From Paenibacillus oceani (lineage in GTDB: Bacteria; Bacillota; Bacilli; Paenibacillales; NBRC-103111), in the NCBI RefSeq assembly GCF_014705615.1, contig NZ_JACXJA010000008.1, positions 1 to 64,000 of the forward strand: a stretch of 64,000 nt of DNA, given 5' to 3'. The position numbers and the translations under genes are program-made. This document shows positions 51,292 to 60,568 of the stretch, piece by piece. Numbering within the stretch: the first letter of the stretch is position 1; every line of letters starts with the position of its first letter. The notes below the pieces were generated by a model that was not told the DNA's origin, did no database searches, and saw only the letters and a list, made by a program, of their open reading frames with translations.

Positions 51292-54255
51292 ATGGGAACG
51301 AAATCTGGAAGTGCCGTGAAGCTCGCGCTGGCGGGAGCGCTGCTCCTGGTGCCGTGCGGCAGCCTGTTCGCCGGCGGCACCGCAGCCGATTCCCGGCAAG
51401 ACGGCCGTACGGTCAGACCGCCGGTCGAACGGTTGTCCGAAGCGTATGCGTCGTTATACTCGCAGACGCTTCTCGAGTGGATCGAGAAAGGGTGGAAGGA
51501 TGCGCTAGCCGACGCCCCCCGTGCAGCGGCTAACCGCTTCTCGGCGGCGTCTTCCGGCGTCTCGGTCCGGTCGGACCGCTTGCTGGGCAAAACGGGCGTG
51601 CTCCAATTTATGCAATCCAAGGATTGGGCCGAATTCGAGATCGACGTGCCGCAGGACGGCTTATATACGATCGATTTGACGGTTTTGCCGCTGGAAGGGA
51701 CGCTTGGCCCCGTTCAGATCGGGGTGAAAATCGACGGTGCATTTCCTTTTGCGGAGGCGAGAAACATCCAATTGCCGCGCACGTGGACGGAATCGGTGTA
51801 TCCGCCTGCCGTCAATGAGCACGGGGATCAGATCCGTCCGTCGCAGCAGGAAACGTCCGAATGGAGCGTGCGGCCGCTGACGGACTCCAAATTATCTAGC
51901 CCGGGTCCGCTTCGCTGGAAGCTGTCCAAGGGCAAGCATACGATCCGGCTGGAATCGGTGCTGGAGCCGTTCGCGTTGGCGGAGTTGGCCGTCAGGGCTC
52001 CCCGCCAATTGCCGGCCTACGAGCAAGTCGCGGCAAGCTGGCAGTCGCTGCCGGATAACGTCCAGCCCGGCTGGACATCCGTACTGGAAGCGGAACAGAT
52101 GAGCGCCAAATCGGACCCGTCCGTACAGGTGCAGGCAAGCAACGACAACCTTGCCGCTCCCGCTTCAAACGGCAAGATGATCTACAATACGATGGGCGGC
52201 TACCGATGGAGCAGGGGCGGGCAATCGGCGGAATGGACGTTCGACGTTCCCAGCGACGGTCTGTACTATATCCATTTCAAATATTTGCAAAACTTTACGA
52301 AGGACGCGATCAGTTTCCGGGAAATCCGCATCGACGGCGAAGTGCCGTTCCTCGAACTGCAATCGTATCCGTTTCCGTATTCGCGCAACTGGAACGTGGA
52401 CCACCTGAAGGATGATCAAGGGAAGCCATACGCGATCTATCTGACCAAAGGAAGCCACACGCTGGGACTGACAGCCGATTCGTCCCCGACTACCCCGATC
52501 CGCGAATCGATCCAGGCGATTGTCGATGCGTATCAGGAGTTGAACCGTCAAGTGGCGATGGTGACCGGCGTCAAAAACCGCAGCATGGTGGATCAGAACC
52601 GGGATTGGAACTTGTCGGAATCGATGCCGGGCATCGAGGCGCAGGTGGGCTCGCTCGCCGACCGTCTGCAGCAGCAGGTCGACAAGCTCCAGCAGCTGTA
52701 CGGCAATTCGCTGCAGGGGGCGGAAGGGCTGCGCTCGGTCATCTTCGATCTGCGTAAGATGGCTGCACAGCCGGATCTGCTGTCGAAGCGGCCGCCCGAG
52801 CTGCATGCGCAAAACCTGGAGAAAATGACGATGTTTATCGACGCATTGGCCCGGCAGCCGCTGACGCTCGACCGGATCTACGTTACCTCGTCCCCGGAAC
52901 AGCCTGCCAAGCCGCCGGGTACGCTGGCCGTTCTGGGCGATCTGGTGCAAAACTTTTTCCGTACGTTCTCGCCGGACTACCATTATTACGGCCGCCGCGA
53001 TCCGGACGGAATCGACGTATGGGTCAACCGGGGGCGTGATTACGTAGCGCTGATGCAGCAGCTGGCGGACGAATCATTCACAGCGAAGACGGGAATCAAG
53101 GTCAACATTAATCTGATGCCGAACCCCGGACAGCTCATCCTGAGCAACTCCGCGGGACGCGAGCCGGATGTGGCGCTCGGGATCGCCGAAGGCACTCCGG
53201 TCGATTTCGCGATGCGCGGCTCTTTGACGAAGCTGAGCGACTTTCCGGACTATGCGGCCATGGCTCCGCGGTTCGTACCGGGTACGCTGATCCCGTTCAC
53301 GTATGACGGCAGCGTTTATGCGCTGCCCGAGACGGTTGCGCTGAACGTGCTGTTTTACCGCACCGATATTTTGCAGCGGATCGGCTTAAAGCCGCCGGAC
53401 ACGTGGGACGACATGTACAAAATGCTGCCGACGCTGCAGCAGAAAGGGTACGATTTCTTTTTCGCCAGGCAAAATTATGTGCCGCTCTTCTTGCAGAACG
53501 GTGCGTCCTTTTATACAAATGATGGGTTAAGCTCCGCCTTGAACTCGAGGGAGGCGTTCAACTCGTTCAAGATGTGGACGGAGCTGTTTACGGTATACGG
53601 ATTTCCGACCGAGGTTCCGAGCTTTTATATGCATTTCCGCCGCGGCGATATGCCTGTCGGGATCGCCGATTACAACGCCTACATGCAGCTGCTTGTGGCC
53701 GCGCCGGAGCTGGCGGGCTCCTGGGAGATCGCGCCGATTCCCGGCATGAAGCAGCAGGACGGGACCGTAGCCCGCTGGTCGGGCGGCAACATGACGTCCG
53801 GGATGATCTTCAAGTCGTCGAAGCGGCAGAACGATTCCTGGGAGTTTCTGAAATGGTGGACGTCGACGGAGACGCAGTCCCGGTTCGGCAACGAGATCGA
53901 GCTGCAGAACGGCGTCGAGTTTCGCTGGAATACGGCGAATGTGGCGGCCTTTCAGACGCTGCCTTGGCCGGAGAAAGACCGAGATACGATTCTTAGCCAG
54001 TGGAAGTGGTACAAGGAAGTGCCGAACGTGCCGGGCGGGTACTTCACTTCACGCGAGCTGACGTTTGCCTGGACGCGGACGGTGCTGCAAAACGGCAACT
54101 ACCGGGAAATGCTCGAAAAAGCGGTGTTCCAGATCGACAGCGAGCTGAAACGCAAGCAGCGGGAATTCGGCTTCGTAAACGATCAGGGGAATACGGTGCG
54201 AAAACTGCGAGTGCCCGATGTGACGATACCATGGGAGGAGGCGGGCAAACGATGA
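51292..54255 (+). CDS. Large multi-domain solute-binding protein, 987 aa
   Basis: 987 residues, about twice the usual size of a sugar solute-binding protein. After a signal peptide (about 1-30) come two beta-sandwich-like modules (about 95-240 and 275-405, with AEFEIDVPQDGLYTIDL and AEWTFDVPSDGLYYIHF as matching strands). A helical coiled-coil linker (about 420-520) follows, then a complete family 1 sugar-binding domain (about 590-985, with LNVLFYRTDIL). The paired modules resemble carbohydrate-binding domains. ATG 51292 lies 7 nt after GTGGAGAGG; the TTG at 51286 is too close to that SD. Its end overlaps the first permease gene by 4 nt. The lipobox is doubtful (LVPC), so it may be released or anchored otherwise. 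Confidence 0.85.
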   Translation: MGTKSGSAVKLALAGALLLVPCGSLFAGGTAADSRQDGRTVRPPVERLSEAYASLYSQTLLEWIEKGWKDALADAPRAAANRFSAASSGVSVRSDRLLGKTGVLQFMQSKDWAEFEIDVPQDGLYTIDLTVLPLEGTLGPVQIGVKIDGAFPFAEARNIQLPRTWTESVYPPAVNEHGDQIRPSQQETSEWSVRPLTDSKLSSPGPLRWKLSKGKHTIRLESVLEPFALAELAVRAPRQLPAYEQVAASWQSLPDNVQPGWTSVLEAEQMSAKSDPSVQVQASNDNLAAPASNGKMIYNTMGGYRWSRGGQSAEWTFDVPSDGLYYIHFKYLQNFTKDAISFREIRIDGEVPFLELQSYPFPYSRNWNVDHLKDDQGKPYAIYLTKGSHTLGLTADSSPTTPIRESIQAIVDAYQELNRQVAMVTGVKNRSMVDQNRDWNLSESMPGIEAQVGSLADRLQQQVDKLQQLYGNSLQGAEGLRSVIFDLRKMAAQPDLLSKRPPELHAQNLEKMTMFIDALARQPLTLDRIYVTSSPEQPAKPPGTLAVLGDLVQNFFRTFSPDYHYYGRRDPDGIDVWVNRGRDYVALMQQLADESFTAKTGIKVNINLMPNPGQLILSNSAGREPDVALGIAEGTPVDFAMRGSLTKLSDFPDYAAMAPRFVPGTLIPFTYDGSVYALPETVALNVLFYRTDILQRIGLKPPDTWDDMYKMLPTLQQKGYDFFFARQNYVPLFLQNGASFYTNDGLSSALNSREAFNSFKMWTELFTVYGFPTEVPSFYMHFRRGDMPVGIADYNAYMQLLVAAPELAGSWEIAPIPGMKQQDGTVARWSGGNMTSGMIFKSSKRQNDSWEFLKWWTSTETQSRFGNEIELQNGVEFRWNTANVAAFQTLPWPEKDRDTILSQWKWYKEVPNVPGGYFTSRELTFAWTRTVLQNGNYREMLEKAVFQIDSELKRKQREFGFVNDQGNTVRKLRVPDVTIPWEEAGKR

Positions 54256-55253
54256 CGATTCGTTCACAACAAGGCGGTCCGCAGGTGGTTCCGTCAATGA
54301 CAGGCACAGGGTTGGGCGGACGCCGGGCCGTTTTCATTCAGGAGAAATGGCGCAGTCTGCTTTCCGAATTGAGGAAGAGCTGGGTATCCTATTTGTTCGT
54401 AAGCCCCTTCTTCCTGCTGTTCGTGCTGTTTATCGCGCTGCCGACGGTGGCGGCGATTGTGCTCTCCTTTACGAGCTTTAACGCCATCGAGCCGCCAACC
54501 TTTGTCGGACTGTTTAATTACCAGGTGTTGTTTACACAGGATCTTGTCTTCTGGCAGTATGCGCTGCCGAATACGTTTTTGTTCGCCCTGATCGTAGGCC
54601 CGGTCGGCTACGTGCTTTCGTTTATGCTCGCTTGGCTGATCGCCCAGCTGCCGGACAAAATCCGGGCGTTTTATACGCTGGCTATGTACGCGCCGTCGAT
54701 GACCGCCGGAATCGCCATGTCGGTCGTATGGCTCATCTTGTTCAGCGGCGACCGGATCGGTTATCTGAACAACTTTCTGCTGTCGATCGGTTACATCAAC
54801 GAGCCGAAGCTGTGGACCACGTCGCCGGAGTACATTATGAAGATTATGATCGTCGTCTCGTTATGGGCCAGCATGGGCGTCGGTTTTCTGGCGATGCTGG
54901 CCGGCATCCAGAACGTCGACAAGCTGCTCTACGAGGCGGGGCGGATCGACGGAATCCGTTCCAGGCTGCAGGAGATCTGGTACATTACGATACCTGCGAT
55001 GAAGCCGCAGATGCTGTTCGGGGCGGTTATGGCGGTGGTAGGCACGCTGAAAGCGGGCTCGATCAGCGTCGAGCTGACCGGCTCGAACCCGTCTCCCAAT
55101 TATGCGGGGCACTTAATGATCAACCATATCGACGATTACGGGTTTATCCGCTATGAGATGGGGTATGCATCGGCGATATCCGTCGTTCTGCTGATCATCA
55201 TCTATTTGTCCAGCAAGCTGTGCTGGAAGCTGTTCGGCTCGAAGGGGGAGTAA
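54252..55253 (+). CDS. Sugar ABC transporter permease A1 (MalF/LacF-like)
   Basis: 333 residues with about six transmembrane helices after a cytoplasmic N-terminal stretch. The EAA loop that contacts the ATPase is ADLEAAR-like, here seen as LLYEAGRIDGIRSRLQEIWYITIP. ATG 54252 overlaps the stop of the large solute-binding gene (ATGA), so it is translationally coupled. It pairs with the permease at 55257 as the two halves of a CUT1 channel. Longer open frame upstream to 54000 is a shadow. Confidence 0.92.
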   Translation: MTIRSQQGGPQVVPSMTGTGLGGRRAVFIQEKWRSLLSELRKSWVSYLFVSPFFLLFVLFIALPTVAAIVLSFTSFNAIEPPTFVGLFNYQVLFTQDLVFWQYALPNTFLFALIVGPVGYVLSFMLAWLIAQLPDKIRAFYTLAMYAPSMTAGIAMSVVWLILFSGDRIGYLNNFLLSIGYINEPKLWTTSPEYIMKIMIVVSLWASMGVGFLAMLAGIQNVDKLLYEAGRIDGIRSRLQEIWYITIPAMKPQMLFGAVMAVVGTLKAGSISVELTGSNPSPNYAGHLMINHIDDYGFIRYEMGYASAISVVLLIIIYLSSKLCWKLFGSKGE

Positions 55254-55256
55254 CAT

Positions 55257-56135
55257 ATGGCGATGATTCCGTTCCGAAGACGCCGGAGGTTGCACCGGAC
55301 TACCGCATTCCAGTGGGTGCTGACGGCGCTGCTTACGCTGCTGGCCGTCTTTATGCTGCTGCCGATGGTGTATTTGTTCAATCACGCGCTGAAGCCGTAT
55401 CACGAGCTGTTTTTGTACCCGCCGACCTTTCTGGCGAGGCAGCCGACGCTTGATAATTTTTACGACCTGCTCCTTGTCACCAAAACGGCAATCGTGCCTG
55501 TCAGCCGTTATATTTTCAACGGGGTGATCGTCTCCCTGGCTACGATTATTCTCGGAGCGCTCCTTTGCGCGATGTGCGCGTACGCTTTGTCCAAACATCA
55601 GTTTATCGGCAAAAAGTGGATGTTCTCGGTGATTATCGTCTCCCTGATGTTCGCACCGGAGACGGTGCAAATACCGCGATATTATGTGATCAGCACGCTG
55701 GGCATTATGAACACGTATTGGGCGCATATTTTGCCGGTGATTGCACTGCCGGTCATCGTGTTTCTGTTCAAGCAATTCATCGATCTGCTGCCGGATGAGC
55801 TGCTGGAGGCTGCGCGGATGGAAGGAGCGAGCGAGTTTGTTTTGTTCGGCCGGATCATCCTGCCACTGTGCATGCCGGCGGTGGCGACGGCGGGCATTTT
55901 GCTGTTCCAGTCGTCGTGGGGCAATATGGAGGCGTCGACGCTGTATATCGAGGACGAGACGATGAAAACATTGCCGTTTTATGTCAGCTCGATGACGAGC
56001 GGACTTGCCAATAACGTAGCCCGTCAAGGCGTGGCTGCAGCAGCCGGGCTGCTCATGTTCGTTCCGAGCTTCGTGCTGTTCCTCTTCCTCCAGCGCAAGG
56101 TCATCTCGACGATGGCGCACTCCGGACTGAAATGA
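55257..56135 (+). CDS. Sugar ABC transporter permease A2 (MalG/LacG-like)
   Basis: 292 residues, six helices. The EAA motif is LLEAARMEGASEFVLFGRIILP, given here by its core EAARMEGAS. It is the second membrane half beside the permease at 54252, with 3 nt between them. The end overlaps the upstream in-frame start options of the NHL gene (ATGA at 56132), which suggests continued coupling down the operon. Confidence 0.92.
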   Translation: MAMIPFRRRRRLHRTTAFQWVLTALLTLLAVFMLLPMVYLFNHALKPYHELFLYPPTFLARQPTLDNFYDLLLVTKTAIVPVSRYIFNGVIVSLATIILGALLCAMCAYALSKHQFIGKKWMFSVIIVSLMFAPETVQIPRYYVISTLGIMNTYWAHILPVIALPVIVFLFKQFIDLLPDELLEAARMEGASEFVLFGRIILPLCMPAVATAGILLFQSSWGNMEASTLYIEDETMKTLPFYVSSMTSGLANNVARQGVAAAAGLLMFVPSFVLFLFLQRKVISTMAHSGLK

Positions 56136-56179
56136 CCGGCACAGGCAGCGGGAATACAGGAAAGGGGATGGAAAGAGCG

Positions 56180-57616
56180 ATGAGTGGGAAGTTAGTCAGA
56201 CGAAGCTTGCTTGCGCTGCTCGCGCTCGTGGTCTGCGGATTGGGGAGCGGCGCAAGCGCGCGCGCCGAAGTGCCGTACGGAACGTTTATTTACGACTTGA
56301 GCGGCCGGGAAATCCCGGTTCAGCCGGCCTATGTGCCGGAGACGTTTTTTCACGGCGGATTGAAAAATCCCGAAGATTTGTTCATCGATGCCAAGGACCG
56401 GCTGTTCGTAGCCGATACGGGAAATAACCGGATCGTGCAGATGGACTTGCGGGGCGAGACCCGACGCGTCATCCAGCCGGAAGGGACCGGCAAGCTGAAC
56501 GAGCCGGGCGGCGTGTTCGTCAGTCCGGACGGGACGATTTACGTCGCGGATACGAAAAATCAGCGAATCGCCGTATTCGAAGAGACAGGCGGTTTCCTAC
56601 GTTCCATCGGCAGGCCGCAAGCTCCGATGATCCCGCCGGATTTCGTGTTCGAGCCTACCAAGCTCGTCGTCGACGAGCGGGGATATATGTACGTCGCGAC
56701 GCGCAACGGATATCAGGGACTGCTGCTGCTTGATCAGGACGGAGCGTTTGAAGGATTTTTCGGCGCGAACAAGGTCGATTTCCAAATGTCCGACGCGCTG
56801 AAACGCGTATTTTTTACGAAGGAGCAAATGCAAAAGGAGCTGCTCAAGCTGCCCGGCACCGTCTCCAACGTCACGGCAGGCTCGGACGGCCTGTTATACA
56901 CGACCTCGATGAAGGTGACGAGAGGGCAAATCAAAAAGCTGAACTACGACGGCAAAGATCTGCTCGGCGAGCAAAACTACGGCGTCAAACGGCTGCTGGC
57001 CGGCCAGCAAAAGCAATTTACCGACGTAGTGGTCGATTCTCTCGGCAATATGACCGCCGTCGACGCGTTGTTCGGTTTGCTGTTCCAATACAACTCGGCG
57101 GGAGAGCTGATGTTTGCATTCGGCAGCAAGGACGAAGGCTACGGCAAGCTCGGGCTGTTCCAATATCCGTCCGCGCTGGCGGTCGACTCGGCGGGAACGT
57201 TGTACGTGCTGGACCGGACGGCCCATATGATCCAGACGTTCAAGCGTACCGAATTCGGAGCGCTCGTCCAGAAGGCGACGGATCTGCACCTGCAGGGGCA
57301 TTATGACGAAAGCGAAGGCCCGTGGCGGGAAGTGCTGCATCTGAACAGCAAATACGTCAGGGCGCATCTCGGTCTGGCCAAATCGTATTACAAAAACGGA
57401 GAATATGCCGAGGCGATGTGGGCGTTCCGGGAAGGCGGCGATACCGGAGGATATTCCGACGCTTTCTGGCAGTTGCGGCTGCTCTGGATGCAGCGGCATT
57501 TTACGCAAATGGCGGCTATCGGGGCAGTCGTGCTGCTGATCGCATATGCCGGATGGAAGCTGAAAACGAAACGGGCCCGAAGGAAGGACGGTGAACGCAT
57601 TGAATCTGCAGCCTGA
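56180..57616 (+). CDS. Membrane-anchored NHL-repeat protein with TPR-like segment
   Basis: 478 residues from ATG 56180, where the signal peptide begins; ATG 56132, overlapping the permease stop, is also possible. A signal peptide (about 1-30) is followed by an NHL beta-propeller (about 55-310; repeats such as LFVADTGNNRIVQ and IYVADTKNQRIAV), a TPR-like helical part (about 355-425) and a C-terminal transmembrane helix (about 450-468) with a basic tail. The protein should face outward. Such NHL proteins next to YIP1 and DUF5696 genes recur in Paenibacillus carbohydrate loci to my knowledge. No enzymatic motif is seen; a scaffold role is inference. Confidence 0.8.
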   Translation: MSGKLVRRSLLALLALVVCGLGSGASARAEVPYGTFIYDLSGREIPVQPAYVPETFFHGGLKNPEDLFIDAKDRLFVADTGNNRIVQMDLRGETRRVIQPEGTGKLNEPGGVFVSPDGTIYVADTKNQRIAVFEETGGFLRSIGRPQAPMIPPDFVFEPTKLVVDERGYMYVATRNGYQGLLLLDQDGAFEGFFGANKVDFQMSDALKRVFFTKEQMQKELLKLPGTVSNVTAGSDGLLYTTSMKVTRGQIKKLNYDGKDLLGEQNYGVKRLLAGQQKQFTDVVVDSLGNMTAVDALFGLLFQYNSAGELMFAFGSKDEGYGKLGLFQYPSALAVDSAGTLYVLDRTAHMIQTFKRTEFGALVQKATDLHLQGHYDESEGPWREVLHLNSKYVRAHLGLAKSYYKNGEYAEAMWAFREGGDTGGYSDAFWQLRLLWMQRHFTQMAAIGAVVLLIAYAGWKLKTKRARRKDGERIESAA

Positions 57617-58355
57617 CCACAACGAAGCGAAGCGGAGAAGATTTCCGTTCCGTATACCGTCCGTTGCCCTGTTCCGAGCATCGGGTTACACACCGGACCT
57701 TCTATCGTCCGGCTTCTGGGCGCAGCTGGCCAGGGATGTCGGCTATCAGCTCAAGCAATCGCTTCGGGTGCTGAAGCACCCTTTCGAAGTGTTCTGGGAA
57801 ATCCGCTATCGTCCCGAAGGCAGCATGTGGGCGGCGGTGCTGCTGCTGGCGTCCGGCTACTCGGTACATGTGCTGTCGCAGCTGGCGACTTCTTATTTGT
57901 TTAACCCGTCGGGCGACGATATGGTGAACCCGCTGACTTTGCTGCTGCAATCGCTGCTGCCGTGGGTTACCTGGGTGTTCGCCAATTATTTGATCGGCTC
58001 GATTATGAAAGGCCAGGGCCGCTGGACCGAGGTGTTTGTCGGCAGCGCTTATGCGCTGATGCCGTTTCTGCTCCTCTCTTTGCCGCTCGCGATTTTGTCC
58101 AACATTTTAACGCTGAACGAGAGGGTCGTATACGATTTCGGCAATGTGGCGATGGTGTGTTGGACGCTGTTCTTATTTTTCGTCATGGCGAAAGAAATCC
58201 ATAACTACGACATCGGGGAGACGGTGCTTAATGTCGTCCTGTCCGTGCTGTTTATGATCGCCATCTGGATACTGCTGTTTATTCTGGCAGGACTTACGTT
58301 CCAGCTGTACGACTTCGTCTCCCAGATTGTGAAGGAGGTGTCGTACCGTGGTTAG
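57591..58355 (+). CDS. YIP1 family membrane protein
   Basis: 254 residues with about five transmembrane helices (about 80-105, 118-145, 155-178, 190-208, 215-240) after a basic cytoplasmic N-terminus of 70 residues. This is the YIP1/DUF1282 layout. GTG 57591 lies 26 nt inside the preceding NHL gene, and the end overlaps the DUF5696 gene by 8 nt. It is thus locked between them. YIP1 proteins have no settled function in bacteria. Confidence 0.8.
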   Translation: MNALNLQPDHNEAKRRRFPFRIPSVALFRASGYTPDLLSSGFWAQLARDVGYQLKQSLRVLKHPFEVFWEIRYRPEGSMWAAVLLLASGYSVHVLSQLATSYLFNPSGDDMVNPLTLLLQSLLPWVTWVFANYLIGSIMKGQGRWTEVFVGSAYALMPFLLLSLPLAILSNILTLNERVVYDFGNVAMVCWTLFLFFVMAKEIHNYDIGETVLNVVLSVLFMIAIWILLFILAGLTFQLYDFVSQIVKEVSYRG

Positions 58356-60567
58356 ACGTGCTGCTACGGGGATGCTTATAGCCGCGGTGTTGGCCGTCGC
58401 CGTATATATCGTAGTATTCGGCGGGCCGTTCGGCCCGGCGGCGCCGGAGAACGGGGGCGAACCGGCGGCTGCGGCGAATCCCGCTTCCTTCGCAAGGATG
58501 GAATACGAGCCTGCCAGCTACCGGGTAGTCGCGGAGAACAGCAAGCTGGAACTTCACGTAAACGATGCCGGGCATATCCGGGTGTTCGACAAGCCGGGCG
58601 GACGTTTCGTCTGGCAGAGCGACCCCGATACGTCCAAGGAGCGGGACTTGAGGGGGATCTGGAAGAGCAACGCCGATTCGCCGTTTTTGCTGGATTATGC
58701 GGACAGCTCGAAGCAAACGACCGGCGTCCTGATCCAGACCGCCAATCTGAGCGACGCCAAAACGAAAACGACGGTCGAGCCGGCGGCCGGCGGTGCGAAT
58801 ATTACGTTTGACTTGCAGACGCTGGGCATCGAATTCAAGACCGAAATCCGCTTAAAGGACGACTACGTGGAGGTAACGATTCCGGATAGCGGCATCGTCG
58901 AGAAGACGGCCAAACAGGTCGTGTCGATCTGGCCGTTCCCGTTTTTTGGCGCGGCGCAGAAAGGCGACATCGAACAGGACGGCTATATGCTCGTGCCGCT
59001 GGAGATGGGCGCCATCGTCCCGATGAAGCAGGAGCATCAGCTGCTCTCCCGCGTATCCGCCAAGTTGTATGGCAGCGACCGGGCGATCCCGGGCCAGCCG
59101 GGATCGAATTCGATCATCCCGGCGTTCGGGATGAAGCGGGATTCGCATTCGTTCGTCGCGATCGTCGAAGAGGGGGAATACACGTCGACCGTACACGCCA
59201 CTCCTGCGGGATTGTATACGTCCTACCATTGGATCGCCCCGCAGTTCGTGTACAGGAACGAGTATTTCCGCCAGACGAGCAAGCTCGGGGCAGGCTACAA
59301 GACGGTCGAGAAGACGAGGACCGCCGACAACAGGCGCATCCGGTATTATTTCCAATCGGGCGACCAGGCGGATTATGCCGGAATGGCTGCGGATTATCGC
59401 AACTATTTGATTGAATCCGAAGGGATGAACCGGATCAAGCCGGTTTCCGAAGCGTTGCCGCTGCTGCTGACCTTGTACGGAGGCGCAGAAGAGAAAGGGC
59501 TGTTCTCGCCGAGATTCGTCCCTGCCACTACGTTCAGTCAAGGCGGCGACATTTTACAAGGGCTGCACAGGGCGGGAATCGGCCCGATCCACGTACTGTA
59601 CGCCGGCTGGTCGGCGGGCGGAGACCGGAGCGTTCTTCCCGAAGTATCGCCTGCGGAGAAAGAGCTGGGCGGCAATCAAGGCTTGACCGCCTTCATCCGG
59701 GAAGCGCAGCGGCTGGGCGACCGTGTCTATTTGCAGGCGGACTATACCCGCTCGCGGCAAAACGACAGCTTCGTCGTCTCGCGCGATGCGATGAAAGACA
59801 TTAACAACAAGGCCCCGTTCAGCAAATGGCTGGGCGAGAACGAATATGTGAACCCTGCAGCCGTCGCGCTCCGGCTGTTCGGCGAACAGGTCGGGAAGTA
59901 CGAAGCGCTCGGCATCGACGGACTATCCTTTACCGGTCTGGAGAGCGTCTACTCCGACTATCGCGCGAGCCACCGCGCCTCCCGGGCTGATGCGGTGGCG
60001 GATTACCGGAAGCTGCTGGCGCTGGCCAAGGAGCGGCTCGGTTCGGCCGGCACGTCGGAAGGCAGCGGTTATTTGCTGGGCAGTACCGACTTCATCCAGA
60101 GGCTTCCGCTCGGAGCGAGCTACGATCTCGTTGCGACGAAGTCCGTCCCGTTTCTGCCGGTCGCGATCCACGGTCTGGTCGATTATTCCGGGGGCTGGGG
60201 GAATATGCGGGAGACGGGGACGTCCGAACGGCTGCGCTCGATCGAATTCGGCGCGCTTCCGCAATATTTGCTGACTTATGAAGATCCGGTAACCTTGCGC
60301 AAGACGTCGGGCGAGTTTATCCTCAGCAGCAAGTATGACGAATGGAAAGAAACGATCGCAACCGAATACAAAAGGTGGAACGAAGCGTTAGGTCCGGTTC
60401 GCAGCGTCTTTATTACAGATCACCGGGAGCTGGCGCCAGGCGTCTTCGAAACCCGTTATGAGAACGGGACTTCCATCGTCGTCAATTACAACGACACGCC
60501 GTATGCCGGCAAAGGCGTCAGCGTGCTGGCTCAAAACTTTGCCGTCTACAGCGGCTTGGGGGGATAA
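58348..60567 (+). CDS. DUF5696 protein, putative extracellular glycosidase
   Basis: 739 residues. An N-terminal signal anchor (about 7-25) holds it to the membrane. A beta-sandwich domain (about 50-330) is followed by an alpha/beta barrel-like domain (about 360-660, with strands ending in GPIHVLYAGW, VYLQADYTR and GIDGLSFTGLES) and a small C-terminal beta domain. The family is DUF5696, which resembles TIM-barrel glycoside hydrolases in layout; the candidate acids are the Asp of QADYTR and the Glu of GLES. The activity is not established. GTG 58348 overlaps the YIP1 gene by 8 nt and the next permease gene starts 1 nt after the stop. Confidence 0.78.
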   Translation: MVRRAATGMLIAAVLAVAVYIVVFGGPFGPAAPENGGEPAAAANPASFARMEYEPASYRVVAENSKLELHVNDAGHIRVFDKPGGRFVWQSDPDTSKERDLRGIWKSNADSPFLLDYADSSKQTTGVLIQTANLSDAKTKTTVEPAAGGANITFDLQTLGIEFKTEIRLKDDYVEVTIPDSGIVEKTAKQVVSIWPFPFFGAAQKGDIEQDGYMLVPLEMGAIVPMKQEHQLLSRVSAKLYGSDRAIPGQPGSNSIIPAFGMKRDSHSFVAIVEEGEYTSTVHATPAGLYTSYHWIAPQFVYRNEYFRQTSKLGAGYKTVEKTRTADNRRIRYYFQSGDQADYAGMAADYRNYLIESEGMNRIKPVSEALPLLLTLYGGAEEKGLFSPRFVPATTFSQGGDILQGLHRAGIGPIHVLYAGWSAGGDRSVLPEVSPAEKELGGNQGLTAFIREAQRLGDRVYLQADYTRSRQNDSFVVSRDAMKDINNKAPFSKWLGENEYVNPAAVALRLFGEQVGKYEALGIDGLSFTGLESVYSDYRASHRASRADAVADYRKLLALAKERLGSAGTSEGSGYLLGSTDFIQRLPLGASYDLVATKSVPFLPVAIHGLVDYSGGWGNMRETGTSERLRSIEFGALPQYLLTYEDPVTLRKTSGEFILSSKYDEWKETIATEYKRWNEALGPVRSVFITDHRELAPGVFETRYENGTSIVVNYNDTPYAGKGVSVLAQNFAVYSGLGG

Positions 60568-60568
60568 G

